Positions 25,148-36,236 of a stretch of 64,000 bases of DNA are shown piece by piece. Positions within the stretch are counted from its first letter, which is position 1. The number at the start of each line of letters is the position of its first letter. The notes beneath the pieces were generated by a model. The model made no database searches. It was not told where the DNA came from and was given only the letters and a program-made list of their open reading frames with translations. A program made the position numbers and the translations under genes. The stretch covers positions 1,207,119-1,271,118 of the forward strand of contig JBCAMK010000022.1 in NCBI GenBank assembly GCA_038503065.1, in the 5' to 3' direction. Origin of the DNA: Paragyromitra xinjiangensis. Lineage: Eukaryota > Ascomycota > Pezizomycetes > Pezizales > Discinaceae.

Positions 25148-26356
25148 GATTCGAATATTAGGTTATAGTAAGATCTAACATAACGTGGGGATTTAGTGTC
25201 AGTTCGCCTACGTAACGAGAGCAAGAGTAATATTACAATCGATATCAGATATACTGTTCGGCTGGCCAGGCGAGGTTGAACTAGAGATCGTTTGGCTGGG
25301 GTCGGTATTAAGATCAGCTGTGACGGCAGGTATGAGTCTTAAGTATATGAAACGAACGAAGCTAGACGCTGAGTTAGCAAATATATATCTAGTAGCTATC
25401 TACTGCTTCATAAAGAGCCTCACCTAATCGTGTGTTTCTAGTTCCTAGACGCAGCCGAAAGCGGTGTAATGGCAAAAGAGTGAGCGAAAATAGATATTAT
25501 GTCCGCTTAAGAAGTGAAGCGACAATTAAGAGTAATGGGTATGACGGCTAGAGCTATTGCATACGCGCCTGTGCACAAAAACGAAGGAATGTATTCAGAC
25601 CCGAAACGAGTAGATTCAACGAAAGGACGAGCCAAGAGCTCAGTAGAAAGTTAGTGTGAGAAGGATAGAGAGGAAGGAGGGCGGGAGGGGAAGAAGTAAT
25701 AGGGCGAGAAGACATGCCCTGCCATCGCACTTACTTTAGTGCGCTTGGTATATATTGATATTTATTATGTGCTTCACGGCAGCCCTCGGCAGGCTCAAAA
25801 TTAGCGTTTTTACGTGTTCAATCCATGTTCTAAAATGTGCGGGGACTTTCTATGCACTCTGGTACAAAAAATACGGCGTAGTATAATTTGCGCTGCAGGC
25901 TCGCTACCGAAACTAACAGGGGGAACCCGAAGGCGAGGGTCTGAAACACACGCGTTCTGCTTTCATCGACAGTTTCCACTATCCAGGAAACGACTGAACG
26001 TTCCCGGGCCTTCGATGCCCAAGCACATTCTTCTTTTCAGGAGGTGTGGGGGCCATTGACCCAAGGAATCTGAGACGACTCAGCCTCCCGCAGGGAAGAC
26101 AACGGCTGTTATTTACATCTACGATCCTGGGATTTAGATACCAATACCTACCCTCAACTCGTCGATATTATACAGATACTCTGAAGCAGGAGGTATGTAG
26201 GTGGCCATGGTTTTCGCTGTGCATTCACCCGTTAACGTTACTATACCTAAGTAAATTGCGGGAATAACGTCATGATTGGAAACACGATTGCAATTGAGAA
26301 ACCACGAAAAGGTTCAAAATGAACCCACCCACCCGCAAGGTTCTTGGCCAGCGGCT

Positions 26357-26620
26357 TCAGGGGAAGAAAAAGAAACGAATATGAACGCGGCTGATTGGAG
26401 ATAAGTCGCTTAGTTTACCAATGCCATCGTTTACTTTATCATTATCCCACACAAGATGAATGGTGCGGCTGATAGACGCCAAATTTAGATACTGAAAACC
26501 CGTCGCAATTGCTTGATCTCTACAGTGGGGTGCAGCCAATGCTGCTAGGATCATAAGCCCTAGATAGATAACACCGCATACGAACAAACGATAGCTTTTC
26601 TGAAGAGTCGTCGAACACAA
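26357..26620 (-). CDS. possible small secreted or membrane protein
   Basis: A single open frame of 87 codons starting MCSTTLQKSYRLFVCGVIY, with a hydrophobic stretch over residues 12-30 followed by Ala-Ala-Pro, which resembles a signal peptide and cleavage site. The rest has no recognised motif. The length is within what chance gives in 64 kb, so this is only a candidate. Confidence 0.2.
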   Translation of the reverse strand: MCSTTLQKSYRLFVCGVIYLGLMILAALAAPHCRDQAIATGFQYLNLASISRTIHLVWDNDKVNDGIGKLSDLSPISRVHIRFFFFP

Positions 26621-27818
26621 AGACTCTAGATTAAAAGGTAGATTTGCGAAGATCTTTGTTAGTTCTACATCTTATAGATTAATGTTCAATCTCCAATTCT
26701 ATTCGGTTTATCCCCCATGTGATGCGCCTTACCATCTAAAATTTATCCCATGCTTTGTCTAGGAAGCGCAAACCTCTTCGATATTGCTTGCTTCCCAGGC
26801 TGCCACACCTCTAGATTAGGCAAAAGTCTCTCAGCACTGCCAGGTGGGCTGAAAACATTTTGTTTCACTGAAGCGGTTTTATTTTTGCTTTATTCAAAAT
26901 CAAAAAGCCCTGGGTGTCTGAAACGGAATGCGTTAAGGGAGTTGGTGTTTAGCATCACAATTTTTCACTCAATCGATATGTTGAGAAACTGGGAAAAGAA
27001 AAATCATGTCCTCAAAAGTATCCAGTAACATAAAGTTTTAGAGCGACCGCAGAAATAACGTTTGGGCCCTTTCTGTTATTAGGATGAGGAATTCGACCTT
27101 GACCATAAACGCTATCTCATGGGAAAATTTCTTCTTCTTTGAACCGACCCACTCTCCTCTTCTCCGATACTTCCTTTCTTTGTAGCGAGTAGTAATTGCT
27201 TTTTCTCTCAAATCGACCTTTTGAGCGTCGCTGCCCAGAGATGTTTGTTTCACGACTGCCGGCTAGATTCATATCCGGAAAGCAAAAACACGCATATCAT
27301 GGGTAAAATAAGCGAGACTTAGCAATTGACTACAAATATCAGAATGTCTATAGGGATCTCGGAAACCTCAGAAACATACCGTAACCATCTGGACTCGAGA
27401 GGAGTGGGGAAAAGGAGAGAGTAAACATTCTATTCTTGTTTTCCAGAGAGGGAGATGGTGAGGGAGAAATTGAATCCTAGCTTGTAACGAAATTCCGCCC
27501 TCAAAATAACCTTCACAAGTCTACAAGATGGTGTCGTCTCCCGTTCGAATTCAACCAATCCGATTAACACGGCGTCGGGCCCATCACCTAACCCAGAACG
27601 CCACTCCAAATTACCAGTGTTCTCTATCTCACTTTCAATAGAATACTTACGCTCGCCCCGAGTGGCGAGGACCCCTCGAGAGAAGCGTAGGATATAAATT
27701 TTACGCACTCAAGCTTCTAACACAATAGCGAATATTTGATGGGAAAACTTACACGAAAACCAGGGTTCTAGAGTTAAAACTCATTTCCACTTAAAAGGTA
27801 GTCCTAGTTGATCTAGCG

Positions 27819-28106
27819 GTATAGTTGCGTCCAACAAGTTCTTGCGGTTTTTGAGGTACCATGATGCAACATTAAGGCACCACAAGCCCCACAGCACAAC
27901 ACCCCCAAATCCAGGAGGCTTCCCACAACTGAACTTTAACCATGCCAGTACAACAAAGGACATGCTGTTAATGCTTTAAACAATAATGGCGAAACATGAT
28001 GCTTTCTTTTTTGTTGAATAGCAGATATCTTCATTGAGTGGTTCATGGCATCTGGTTGCATCATGGTACTTCAAAAACCGTAAGAACTTGTTGGACGCAA
28101 CTGTAC
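27819..28106. repeat. inverted repeat, 47-bp arms, 184-bp spacer
   Basis: The left arm (27824-27870) and right arm (28055-28101) are reverse complements with two mismatches, and similarity extends a further five bases outward with one mismatch. The arms begin and end GTTGCGTCC and GGACGCAAC. The spacer is not palindromic and has no coding sequence. It could be a MITE-like element or a hairpin-forming relic. No clear target duplication is seen. Confidence 0.75.
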
Positions 28107-31100
28107 AAGACTGCAAGTGTTTTTGATGGTGACCTTCGACCTTCAGCACAGCCAATTACAATCTCTCGCAACCAGCTCTAAGCCGCATAACAGCAGTTAA
28201 AGCCTAGTTTAATCTTGGCATAGACGTGAGTGACTTATCCGAAGTATCTCTAGAGCTGTTCGAGCGTATAGGGCATCTTTGTTGTTTTGTAGAGATCGAG
28301 ACTTGATTGATATTCTCTCTACTGAGGTACTGGCCCCGAATTTATGGGCTGCACACGCAGTTAGTATGCAGGAAATTTCTTCATCCTCCGGAGTTTCCAA
28401 CCTCATCCCCTAGCCTGGTGGGCCCTTCTACTAGAGCCTCCTATCCTCGATTAGCAAGCCGTTTTCGACAATCTTCTTTACTTTATTCCGAGTGATAACA
28501 CGTGACTCAATACTACTTTGCGCAAGCGTGGTCGCTTAGTCATGTGGTGGTTAACATCCCTCAGATTGATGGGACGCAAATATCTGTGGCTGCCCGGGGA
28601 ATTCAGACATATATGGAATAATTTTCTGCCCCCTTTCCTATCGAATCTTATTAATTTCTCTAGGATTACGCTTGTGGGTATTTTCTCGGTGTACCGCATG
28701 ATTATATAAGCGACCATACTGTATTACGTCGGTCTGAATTTCGACACATAAATATAAATAGAGTTATGGTAGATTTAAATATCGCTAGAGTAGGATTGGC
28801 TGGGTTTACGAGTAAATGTGTTCGGAAAAATGGGTGGGGGTTTGCCTTATAACATGAAACCGTCTCTCCAACAAGCTACATGTATAAATTTGTAGTTGGT
28901 ATATTTTCAATCTCAGCGCCTCGAGACTTTGCCCTAATTTCCGAATAAAGAGTTATATACATACTATAGAATTCCGACCAGTTAAAAGCGCGTAGCGTGG
29001 GCGGTGGTATAAAATGTATCTAATTTTATCTATCTTACATGTAGTTACATGTAATATAGCTGACGCTGCGTGGCTGATACCTATGGGCCCACTTGAATTT
29101 CCTTATCTTATCTTAGATGGTAGCCACCCAGCATCTGAGATTATCAGTACTTAAGCTTACTTAAGCTTTTTTCCTACAAATTTAAACTCTCAATCGGGTC
29201 TACCATCTTGGTGCCAACATCTAACCTAGAATCTAAAGTGCCTATAGTGCCAGCCTTTGAGAGAAGAAAAACAACTCCCTCTTTGGATCTCTGTGTGGGT
29301 GCGTGGCATCATCCAGTTCTAACTATTCCTACTAGTCTCCTATTTACTTACTAATCTTTAATATGTTCAGGATCCATCTCTTTCCCTAATCGCTTGATAG
29401 CTCACTATATCCCCACTCTACAGCACGATTTTCCTGTGAGGGTGGGCAGTTGGAGCGTATACGCACATTTATAAAGCAGGTATTACAAGAAGTTACAGGT
29501 GCGTTTGTATGAAGAGATTCTTGTCGGATCACATAATGACTGTGTCATCGAGAAAGCCTTAGGTTTGAAGGTAAAGGATGATGAGATCCCCCTCCCAAAA
29601 AAAACACTTCAGAAGGCATAGGTGAAAAATTCGCTAATATTTCCTATTTTAATAATATACACGCTTTATCATTCTGTGTTAACATGCACCGCTTTCGGTG
29701 TGATGCATGACCTACCCACAAATTACAAGAAATTTTGTTCGATCTGTAGCTATGCCGGATATGTGATGCACTGTCACCCGTATCCTACGCGACTACCTCG
29801 TTTTGCGAGCGCTTTGACCACATATTGCTAGTCGCGCGATATCAAACTATTGAATAAGAATCAAAGTTTAAATGTGGCCTTGGTGGCAACTTTAGAGTAG
29901 TTTCAATACTGGTAACTTTATCCGTGATAATTCCAAGTCTTGACCGCACCTCAGTCTCTGAGCATCATGCTGAAGAACATGACTGTGATCCAAGTACTAG
30001 GTTGATACAATTGGTGTTAGTGATAGGGCCAAAGCCTTTGTGTTCATTAGTTGGATATATTTCTCTTCCGATGCTGCCCTACCCTTTATTCTTTTGGGTC
30101 TAGCTCAGTTAGCTTTTATTACCGAGACGGCGAGCTTTTGTGTACCATTTCGAAACCTGGCACTGGTTGTAGGATTTATGCATGCATTTCATCGTTGTTT
30201 GGTCTTTCAAACAGGATTTCGTGTTCCTCTTTCCTATAAACCGTCAGCGGATATCGGGCCCGTGTAGCCCTGTTGACGATCTATGGGATATTCATGATTA
30301 CTTCTAGCTCAAAAGCGTTACGGGCCTTCTCCAGGCTATGATCTATCTATCTGTATATCGGGCGATATCAGAAAACAGGTTTTCTTGCATGCATTGACTT
30401 CAATGCTTCAATCGCTACATGCAGTGGATTGCTTCTTCAGCTCACGGCAACTCTGGAGTGAGTTATGCTGATGTTTTCCGTTTTTGGAAGACATTGCTTT
30501 CTGACTATTTTTGTGCTACCACAAGAAACTACCAGTCATATAGCCAATGACAGAGTTGGCAGCTTTAGACTAGCCCTTATGAAGCTAGCGAAATAGCCCT
30601 AAGATAATGGGAACTGTTTCCTAAACTGCGTACTCGCTTCCTAAATTCGGTTCGAGCACTTTGATCTTCAGTCTGTGCTTATCCGTTTCTATCCCATAAT
30701 ATGGGTGGGTTACGAGGCCACGCTTATCGGTTGCTTCTCATCAGATCTTTAGTTTCAGCTCTTCTGAGACATCAAGTACATATACGGCCTGTATTTTGTT
30801 TTATATGACCTTACCTACATATCGCACAGCATCTCGTAATATCTTTTTGGAATATATCCCGACGCTCATAATGAATAAGGAACGTATAAACTATGGGCAA
30901 ACAGATGGAGCTTTTGCTAATAGTTAACGGTTTCCGATTCGTGGGCCTATATATATGCATCCGCGGCGCGGTTGATCGACTGGATTTTCAGATTCTGCCT
31001 TGAACACCCCGCATTTTTGATGTCACTAAGAGTTTTTCAGTGTCTAGATTATGAGCAGATTAAATTATTCCATGCATATTTTACCTGCAAGTGCTTAGCG

Positions 31101-31184
31101 AGGATAGGCGGGGTACTATGGCACTGTAGTCTATCTTCAGCTGAAGTTCCCACTCTGTTCTGAAATACGACATACGAAATTGTC

Positions 31185-31191
31185 TATAAAT
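31185..31191 (+). promoter_or_regulatory. TATA-box candidate of the GMC oxidoreductase gene
   Basis: TATAAAT lies about 100 bp before the start codon at 31287 and is followed by a pyrimidine-rich leader, the usual arrangement of fungal core promoters. Confidence 0.35.
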
Positions 31192-31286
31192 CTTGCCCTC
31201 AGCGCCCACCTCTTTCGCTCGTTCTCTACCCTTCCTTAACTACCAACCCTGCTTTACCATTAACAGTTCTTATCGATTATTGCAAT

Positions 31287-33414
31287 ATGGCTGCAACTCT
31301 CCCCCCTGGATATCAGCCAGACTTCATCATCGTTGGCGGTGAATATCCTTTTTCTTCCTCTGTTCATTTCTATGCCCCTTGATATAAATGCTGACTCGTT
31401 TACAGGTGGCGCCGCTGGTTGTGTCATTGCCGCAAGGCTCTCCGAGTATTTTCCGACAAAGCAGGTATTGCTGATAGAAGCGGGTCCGACTGATGTTGGG
31501 AATGCTGCTGTTGAGGAGGTAAGGGACTGGTGGTATTTACTCAAGGGAAACTTTCCTTTCATAAGGGACTACCCAATTGTTGGTAAGTAATCGAATATTT
31601 CATAACTATCGACTTTTACTAGGATTGCTTCGCTTTTCGTTCAGTTGATCCATAAACCCTGTTTTTCCACAAACTTCTCTTTACTTCCCCGACTTTCTAT
31701 TGCCTGGTACACTAGGTTACTTTCTATCGGGCTTCGAGTCTTGTCTTGAATTATTCATCCTAAATCGATTATAGGCAGAACGGACCTCACGCAACCCCGT
31801 GCTATCATTCTTGGTGGCTGTACCTCTCACAACACCTCCCTCTCATTCCGCACCTTCACAAAGGACATTGAAAGGTGGCAGGAAGAAGGTGTTAAAGGCT
31901 CATGGACCGTGGGAACCTTCAACCGCTGCCTTGACAATCTTCCGACCAAGATTGAACGTATCAATCCGGACGAGAGCAACAATCTATTCAAGGATTGGGT
32001 AGAAGGATGCAAGAATGCCCTCGGGGTGGAGGAGATTGTCGATTTCAACAAACGCATCAAGGAACGCGGTGGGTTTGGCAACGCTGTCGGGTACTTCTCG
32101 GTTGCGTACGACCCCAAGACTGGGGACCGGTGCAGTGCCAGCGTTGCCTATATCCACCCGCTCATCAAAGAGGGGCATGAGAGGCCGAACCTGAAAGTAC
32201 TGCTCAATGCCACGGTCACCCATATCCAACTCTCAGAGGTAGGGGTTGAAAAGGTCGTGAAGGACATCGAAGTTCTTTTCACCGATGGTGTAAAAAAGCG
32301 TATCCACGCAACCAACGAGGTTATCCTTTGCGCCGGTTCTATCGATACGACGCAACTGTTGCTTCTTAGCGGGATTGGGCCAAAGAATAAGTATGAGCCT
32401 TTGGGGATTCGCTGTCAGCAAGAAATTCCAGGTGTTGGCGAAAATCTGCAGGACCACCCAGAGGGGAGTATCTTCTGGTCACTCAAGGAAAAGGCGCCGT
32501 ATGAGACTGTAGTATACAGCGATGCGGGGTTATTCCTCGACAGAACCGGGAAAGGAGCGGATATCATGGTGCACAGTTATCAGACCCCTGTTCGTGTTTG
32601 GTTACAGCCCGGTCTGCCAATGCCCCCTCCCGACACGATCGCGACCGCTCCCACCGCAGCCGCTCCCGACGCAGCCGCCCCCCTTCTTTCTTCTCCTCAC
32701 GTGAAGAGCGTAAGCAAATCACAATTTCAAGCCACGACCAGATATGCGCCGTATGCTCCACTCGTAACAGAATCGCACTTCCAGAACTTGCTTGACACGA
32801 AAGGAGAAAATTTCATGGGGGGTGCGATCGGCGCATTTGCAATGCAGCCAAATACACCGAATCCCCGCTCCCGTGGCTACATGACCTTGAAAACCAGCAA
32901 TCCTAAAGACTACCCAATCCTTGATTTCAAATACTTCTCCGATCCCGAGGGTTACGACCTGAAGACACTGGTTTATGCTATTAAGAAAGGACGTGAGGTC
33001 GCTAAAACAAAACCCTTCAGCAATTGGATAGACGAGGAAGTGTTTCCGGGTGCTGATGTGACGGATGATGAAGAGCTGGGCAAGGCGATCCGTGGGGCAT
33101 CAACTAATGTTTACCATCCAATTGGGACGACCAAAATGGGAAATTTGGATAATGATCCGATGGCGGTGGTCGACTATAGGAACATGAGGGTGAAGGGTAT
33201 AAAGGGTTTAAGGTGTTGCGATGCCGGCGTGATACCAACATTGACTACAATCAAGTATGTCCTGCAGTCATTCACATATATATCGCTTTAGCACTTGTTT
33301 GGGAAACAATTTACTGACAGGATGCGAAACAGTCCGATGTTGACCATACTTGCGATAGCGGAGCATGGCGCTGAGCTAATTGCGTCGGACTATGGCCGGA
33401 ATTTTCCCCTTTGA
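31287..33414 (+). CDS. GMC family FAD oxidoreductase
   Basis: Four exons, 31287-31338, 31406-31582, 31775-33254 and 33333-33414, 596 residues, all junctions in phase. GMC enzymes oxidise alcohols, sugars or choline-like substrates using non-covalent FAD. The dinucleotide-binding GxGxxG is split by intron 1 (FIIVGG|GAAGC, residues 13-23), followed by VLLIEAG. ILGGCTSHN matches the first GMC signature region, and EVILCAGSIDTTQLLLLSGI is the second GMC signature. The catalytic pair is present: His524 in NVYHPIGTTKMG and Asn570 in the short last exon (INPMLTIL). No signal peptide is seen, so the enzyme is probably intracellular or peroxisomal. A Pro/Ala-rich low-complexity insert (about residues 355-385, near 32610-32700) interrupts the substrate domain. 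The specific substrate cannot be told. The gene is intact. Confidence 0.9.
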
Positions 33415-36236
33415 GAGGTGAGCTGTGGTATGAAATTTAACGGGCTTTTTTTTGTTATGAGATTTCTCTCGCCCTGCAACCTGTACCCCAATTTGTTATG
33501 TTTTGGAACATAGTTAGTCATTATCAATGGGACCAAAATTCCCCACTCGGAGGTTTATGCACTGCATTATACGTATCTCTCCATACATATTGGTATCATA
33601 ATCTGTCTAAACACCGCGATACGAGAAATAGCCACCCAGAGAGGTTTGTTACAAGAAGAGGCCGGGTAACCTGGACTGAGCCTGATGTGGTGCAACCCAC
33701 AGCTATTACCGCTCCATGTTGTGCCTCGTCCACTCATATGTATTGGCTCTCTTCTTTCGGTGCCGGTAGTTCTCTGTGCAAGACGTCGGATTAAGCTCGC
33801 AATTGAAGCTGAGGTGAGACAACTACTGCAGCTGTTAGTGCCTTTTCCTTTTTTTCCGGCAGATCCATTTCCTTTCCAGGACTGTGCAGTAGCTGGAGTA
33901 AAAGGTTCATCACTTCTTATTCCAACGTCAGTAACAGGATTCTCAGCTGGGTGGATGATTACTTCATGCCTGCAAGTTAGATCTTTATCTTCTAGTTTTT
34001 CTGATAGAGAGCACCAATCGTGATATTATTGTTATCATGGTTTGAGTATTGCCATAAGGTTCATCTGGCGATTCAACTGTAGATTTGGGGCATCATCAAT
34101 TTTTCCTCTAGACTCTGTATCGTACACTGGCCACCGTGGGTTCGCGAAAATAGATTCATCATGTTACAGAACACCCGTTATGCGCTATCTAGGGTACCAA
34201 GATAACAATCATTCCTGGTCTTCGGCCCCGCCCCGTTCCGTGTTTGGGCATCTCTCGATGGGATTGAATTAACCTCCATTGCCGCGCCCAGCAGTTGGTG
34301 CGGGGTATTCAAATAATGTCTAAGCATGCGCTACAGTCCCTTTTTGGGATACCGGACTGAGGGGCTAAGGAAGAATCATGATTTCTTTTTTGTTTCGTTC
34401 GCACTCCTCTTCCGAGATGCGAAAGCCAAGATCCGAAATCTAAAGCACGTAGATCATTATCGCCAAGCGCAATGTTGAAATACCTAGTGGCCAATGACAG
34501 GTCACCCATTCATAGGGATAGAACACAGTCTCTAACCGAAAGCTATCTTGACCACGGGGGGTTATCGCGCGGGGGAGTACTCTATGAGAGTGTCGATTTG
34601 TGCAAGTCGATTCATGCAAATCATATAAATGTGGTTCAACGTGGCTGCTACGAATTGGGTTCCACCAGCAGATCGCGTTTCTTTGGGGTGATGCCCCGAC
34701 CGTTTTCGCCTTGATCGCCCTGGTCGCACGACATCTTCGCTTTGCTTTTGAAACATGTCATTTGACGTCAGAGGGATTTTGTATTTCGGCTGAGAATCGA
34801 GCTGAAATATGGACATAACCTGCCTAATAGAAGTGGACTTGCAGAAAGCTAATTTTTGGTGTGCTGTGTTTATAGTGAGTTTTTAACTAGCTGTAGGAGA
34901 TCCGGCACAACTGTGATTAGTAATAGTTACGCATTATACTACGATAGTAGGAATCAACCTAGAAGAGGGAGTTCCAAATTAGGAAGTATTATTTATTGAG
35001 AACAACTACCCTACCAACGTCATACATAACTTAAGCCTTGCCATTGACTATTCAACAGACAATACCCTCTAGCTTAGCAAACAATCAACGAGAGTTTGCT
35101 ATTGATATTTTTCTCTTGAATGAGGCCTCCACCGAACACGGGGTTTAAGAACGGAAACGATGTACTCAAGCCGCCGTTTTGAAGTGACTTACCTGAAAAG
35201 GCGGGGATCGGTGATTTGGGTCATTCCATTGGCTAAAGGAATACTTGGCAGTCTTCAAGATCTCGCTTGGCATCTTTTCCCCACCATTTCGATACTCTTT
35301 CCCCCCATAGGGCTCTTCAGGCGTGGATTGTAAGGGAGATACTACCATATTCTAGCTTCTCGTATCTGGTTGTTTTATATTCCCACTGCTTCGAAGTTTT
35401 TGGTTGGAGAACAAGAAACTTCCTTATCAGGTAAGTCGCTTCAAAACGGCGCCTTGAGTAGTGTGATTTATTGCTGCATAATGTTGGCCGGTACTGGCGC
35501 AGCGATACGATTATGACTGTAGCGTACTATTAGGCTAGGTACTGCTGTAACCACCTTGGGAATGATATAGGCTACAGTGACGAGATGAGCGGAGGTTATT
35601 CCCTGGCAGTCCAAGAAGACTGGGAATTCTCAGAAAATTTAAATGAAGCGAAGTAGTGCCAGCACGCCTATACTCATTAAATCCTCCATAGGAAAATCGG
35701 AAGGAAGAACCTCAACGCCCATTTAGAGCGCTAGCGTTAATACTGATGATAAGAAACATCCCAGTACGAATTGCCATTTCTCGGATTCCCTTCCTATCGT
35801 CTTATTGAGAATTCTCGATACTTCACCAGTACTTGCCATATGCATAACACTTTTTACATGAACCTTACAGGTCGTAATCGCAACCCTAACCCACAGAACC
35901 TCAATCAAACCTGACGCGGCAACCCCACCCCAACCATCACCATCACCCAGCCCTTCACCTCTCCACCCTCCTCCTTCATTACGCGATATGTCGATAACTA
36001 TTTGCTCCCTTCTCATCCAGGAGATCAGATCCTTACAATGCGACTCTATCCATAGTCGCTGATGAGGCTGTCTCTCTCTTGGGTGTTGCCGAGAGACGTA
36101 TTAACCCTAACCCTGCCAGTAATCGGCTTGGCGAATTCCCAGCCACCCTGTTTTCGATTTCCCCTGGAATATCACGACTCCATCTCTCTCGCTTGTCCCA
36201 GCTAAACTGTACACTGCATCGCGTCGCTCCTATGCA
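33415..36236. other. intergenic with one long minus-strand open frame
   Basis: About 2.8 kb. On the minus strand a frame stays open from about 34026 to the TAA at 33567 (roughly 150 codons) but has no early ATG. It contains a plausible CTTGCAG acceptor and a small Cys cluster. No family was recognised, and a run of this length is expected once or twice by chance. A partial telobox AACCCTAACCC lies at 35882 and a full one at 36103. Confidence 0.4.
36103..36115 (+). promoter_or_regulatory. telobox-like AACCCTAACCCT upstream of the six-exon gene
   Basis: Two telomere-type repeats 122 bp before the proposed start codon at 36237, a spacing similar to that in front of the EBP gene. A regulatory role is inferred from the motif and position only. 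Confidence 0.35.

Larger units (their letters stand above)
25148..31286. other. long gene-poor interval
   Basis: About 6.1 kb of AT-rich sequence. Frames are short and mostly inconsistent between neighbours. Some fragments carry a possible donor (for example GTATGT after a 50-codon frame near 26195, and GTAAGT near 27650), but no partner exon with matching phase or family similarity was found. It contains TACATGTA at 28877, 29036 and 29046 and the inverted repeat at 27819-28106. Probably old transposon debris, but no class could be named. Confidence 0.45.

Noticed and set aside
26046..26267. Apparent P-loop (PPAGKTTAV) in one frame near 26088
   Set aside because: The frame is short and surrounded by stops, with no other ATPase motif; chance match.
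28209..28500. Possible F-box remnant (LSEVSLELFERI)
   Set aside because: Only about 12 residues fit the pattern and the frame closes soon after; too little to call.
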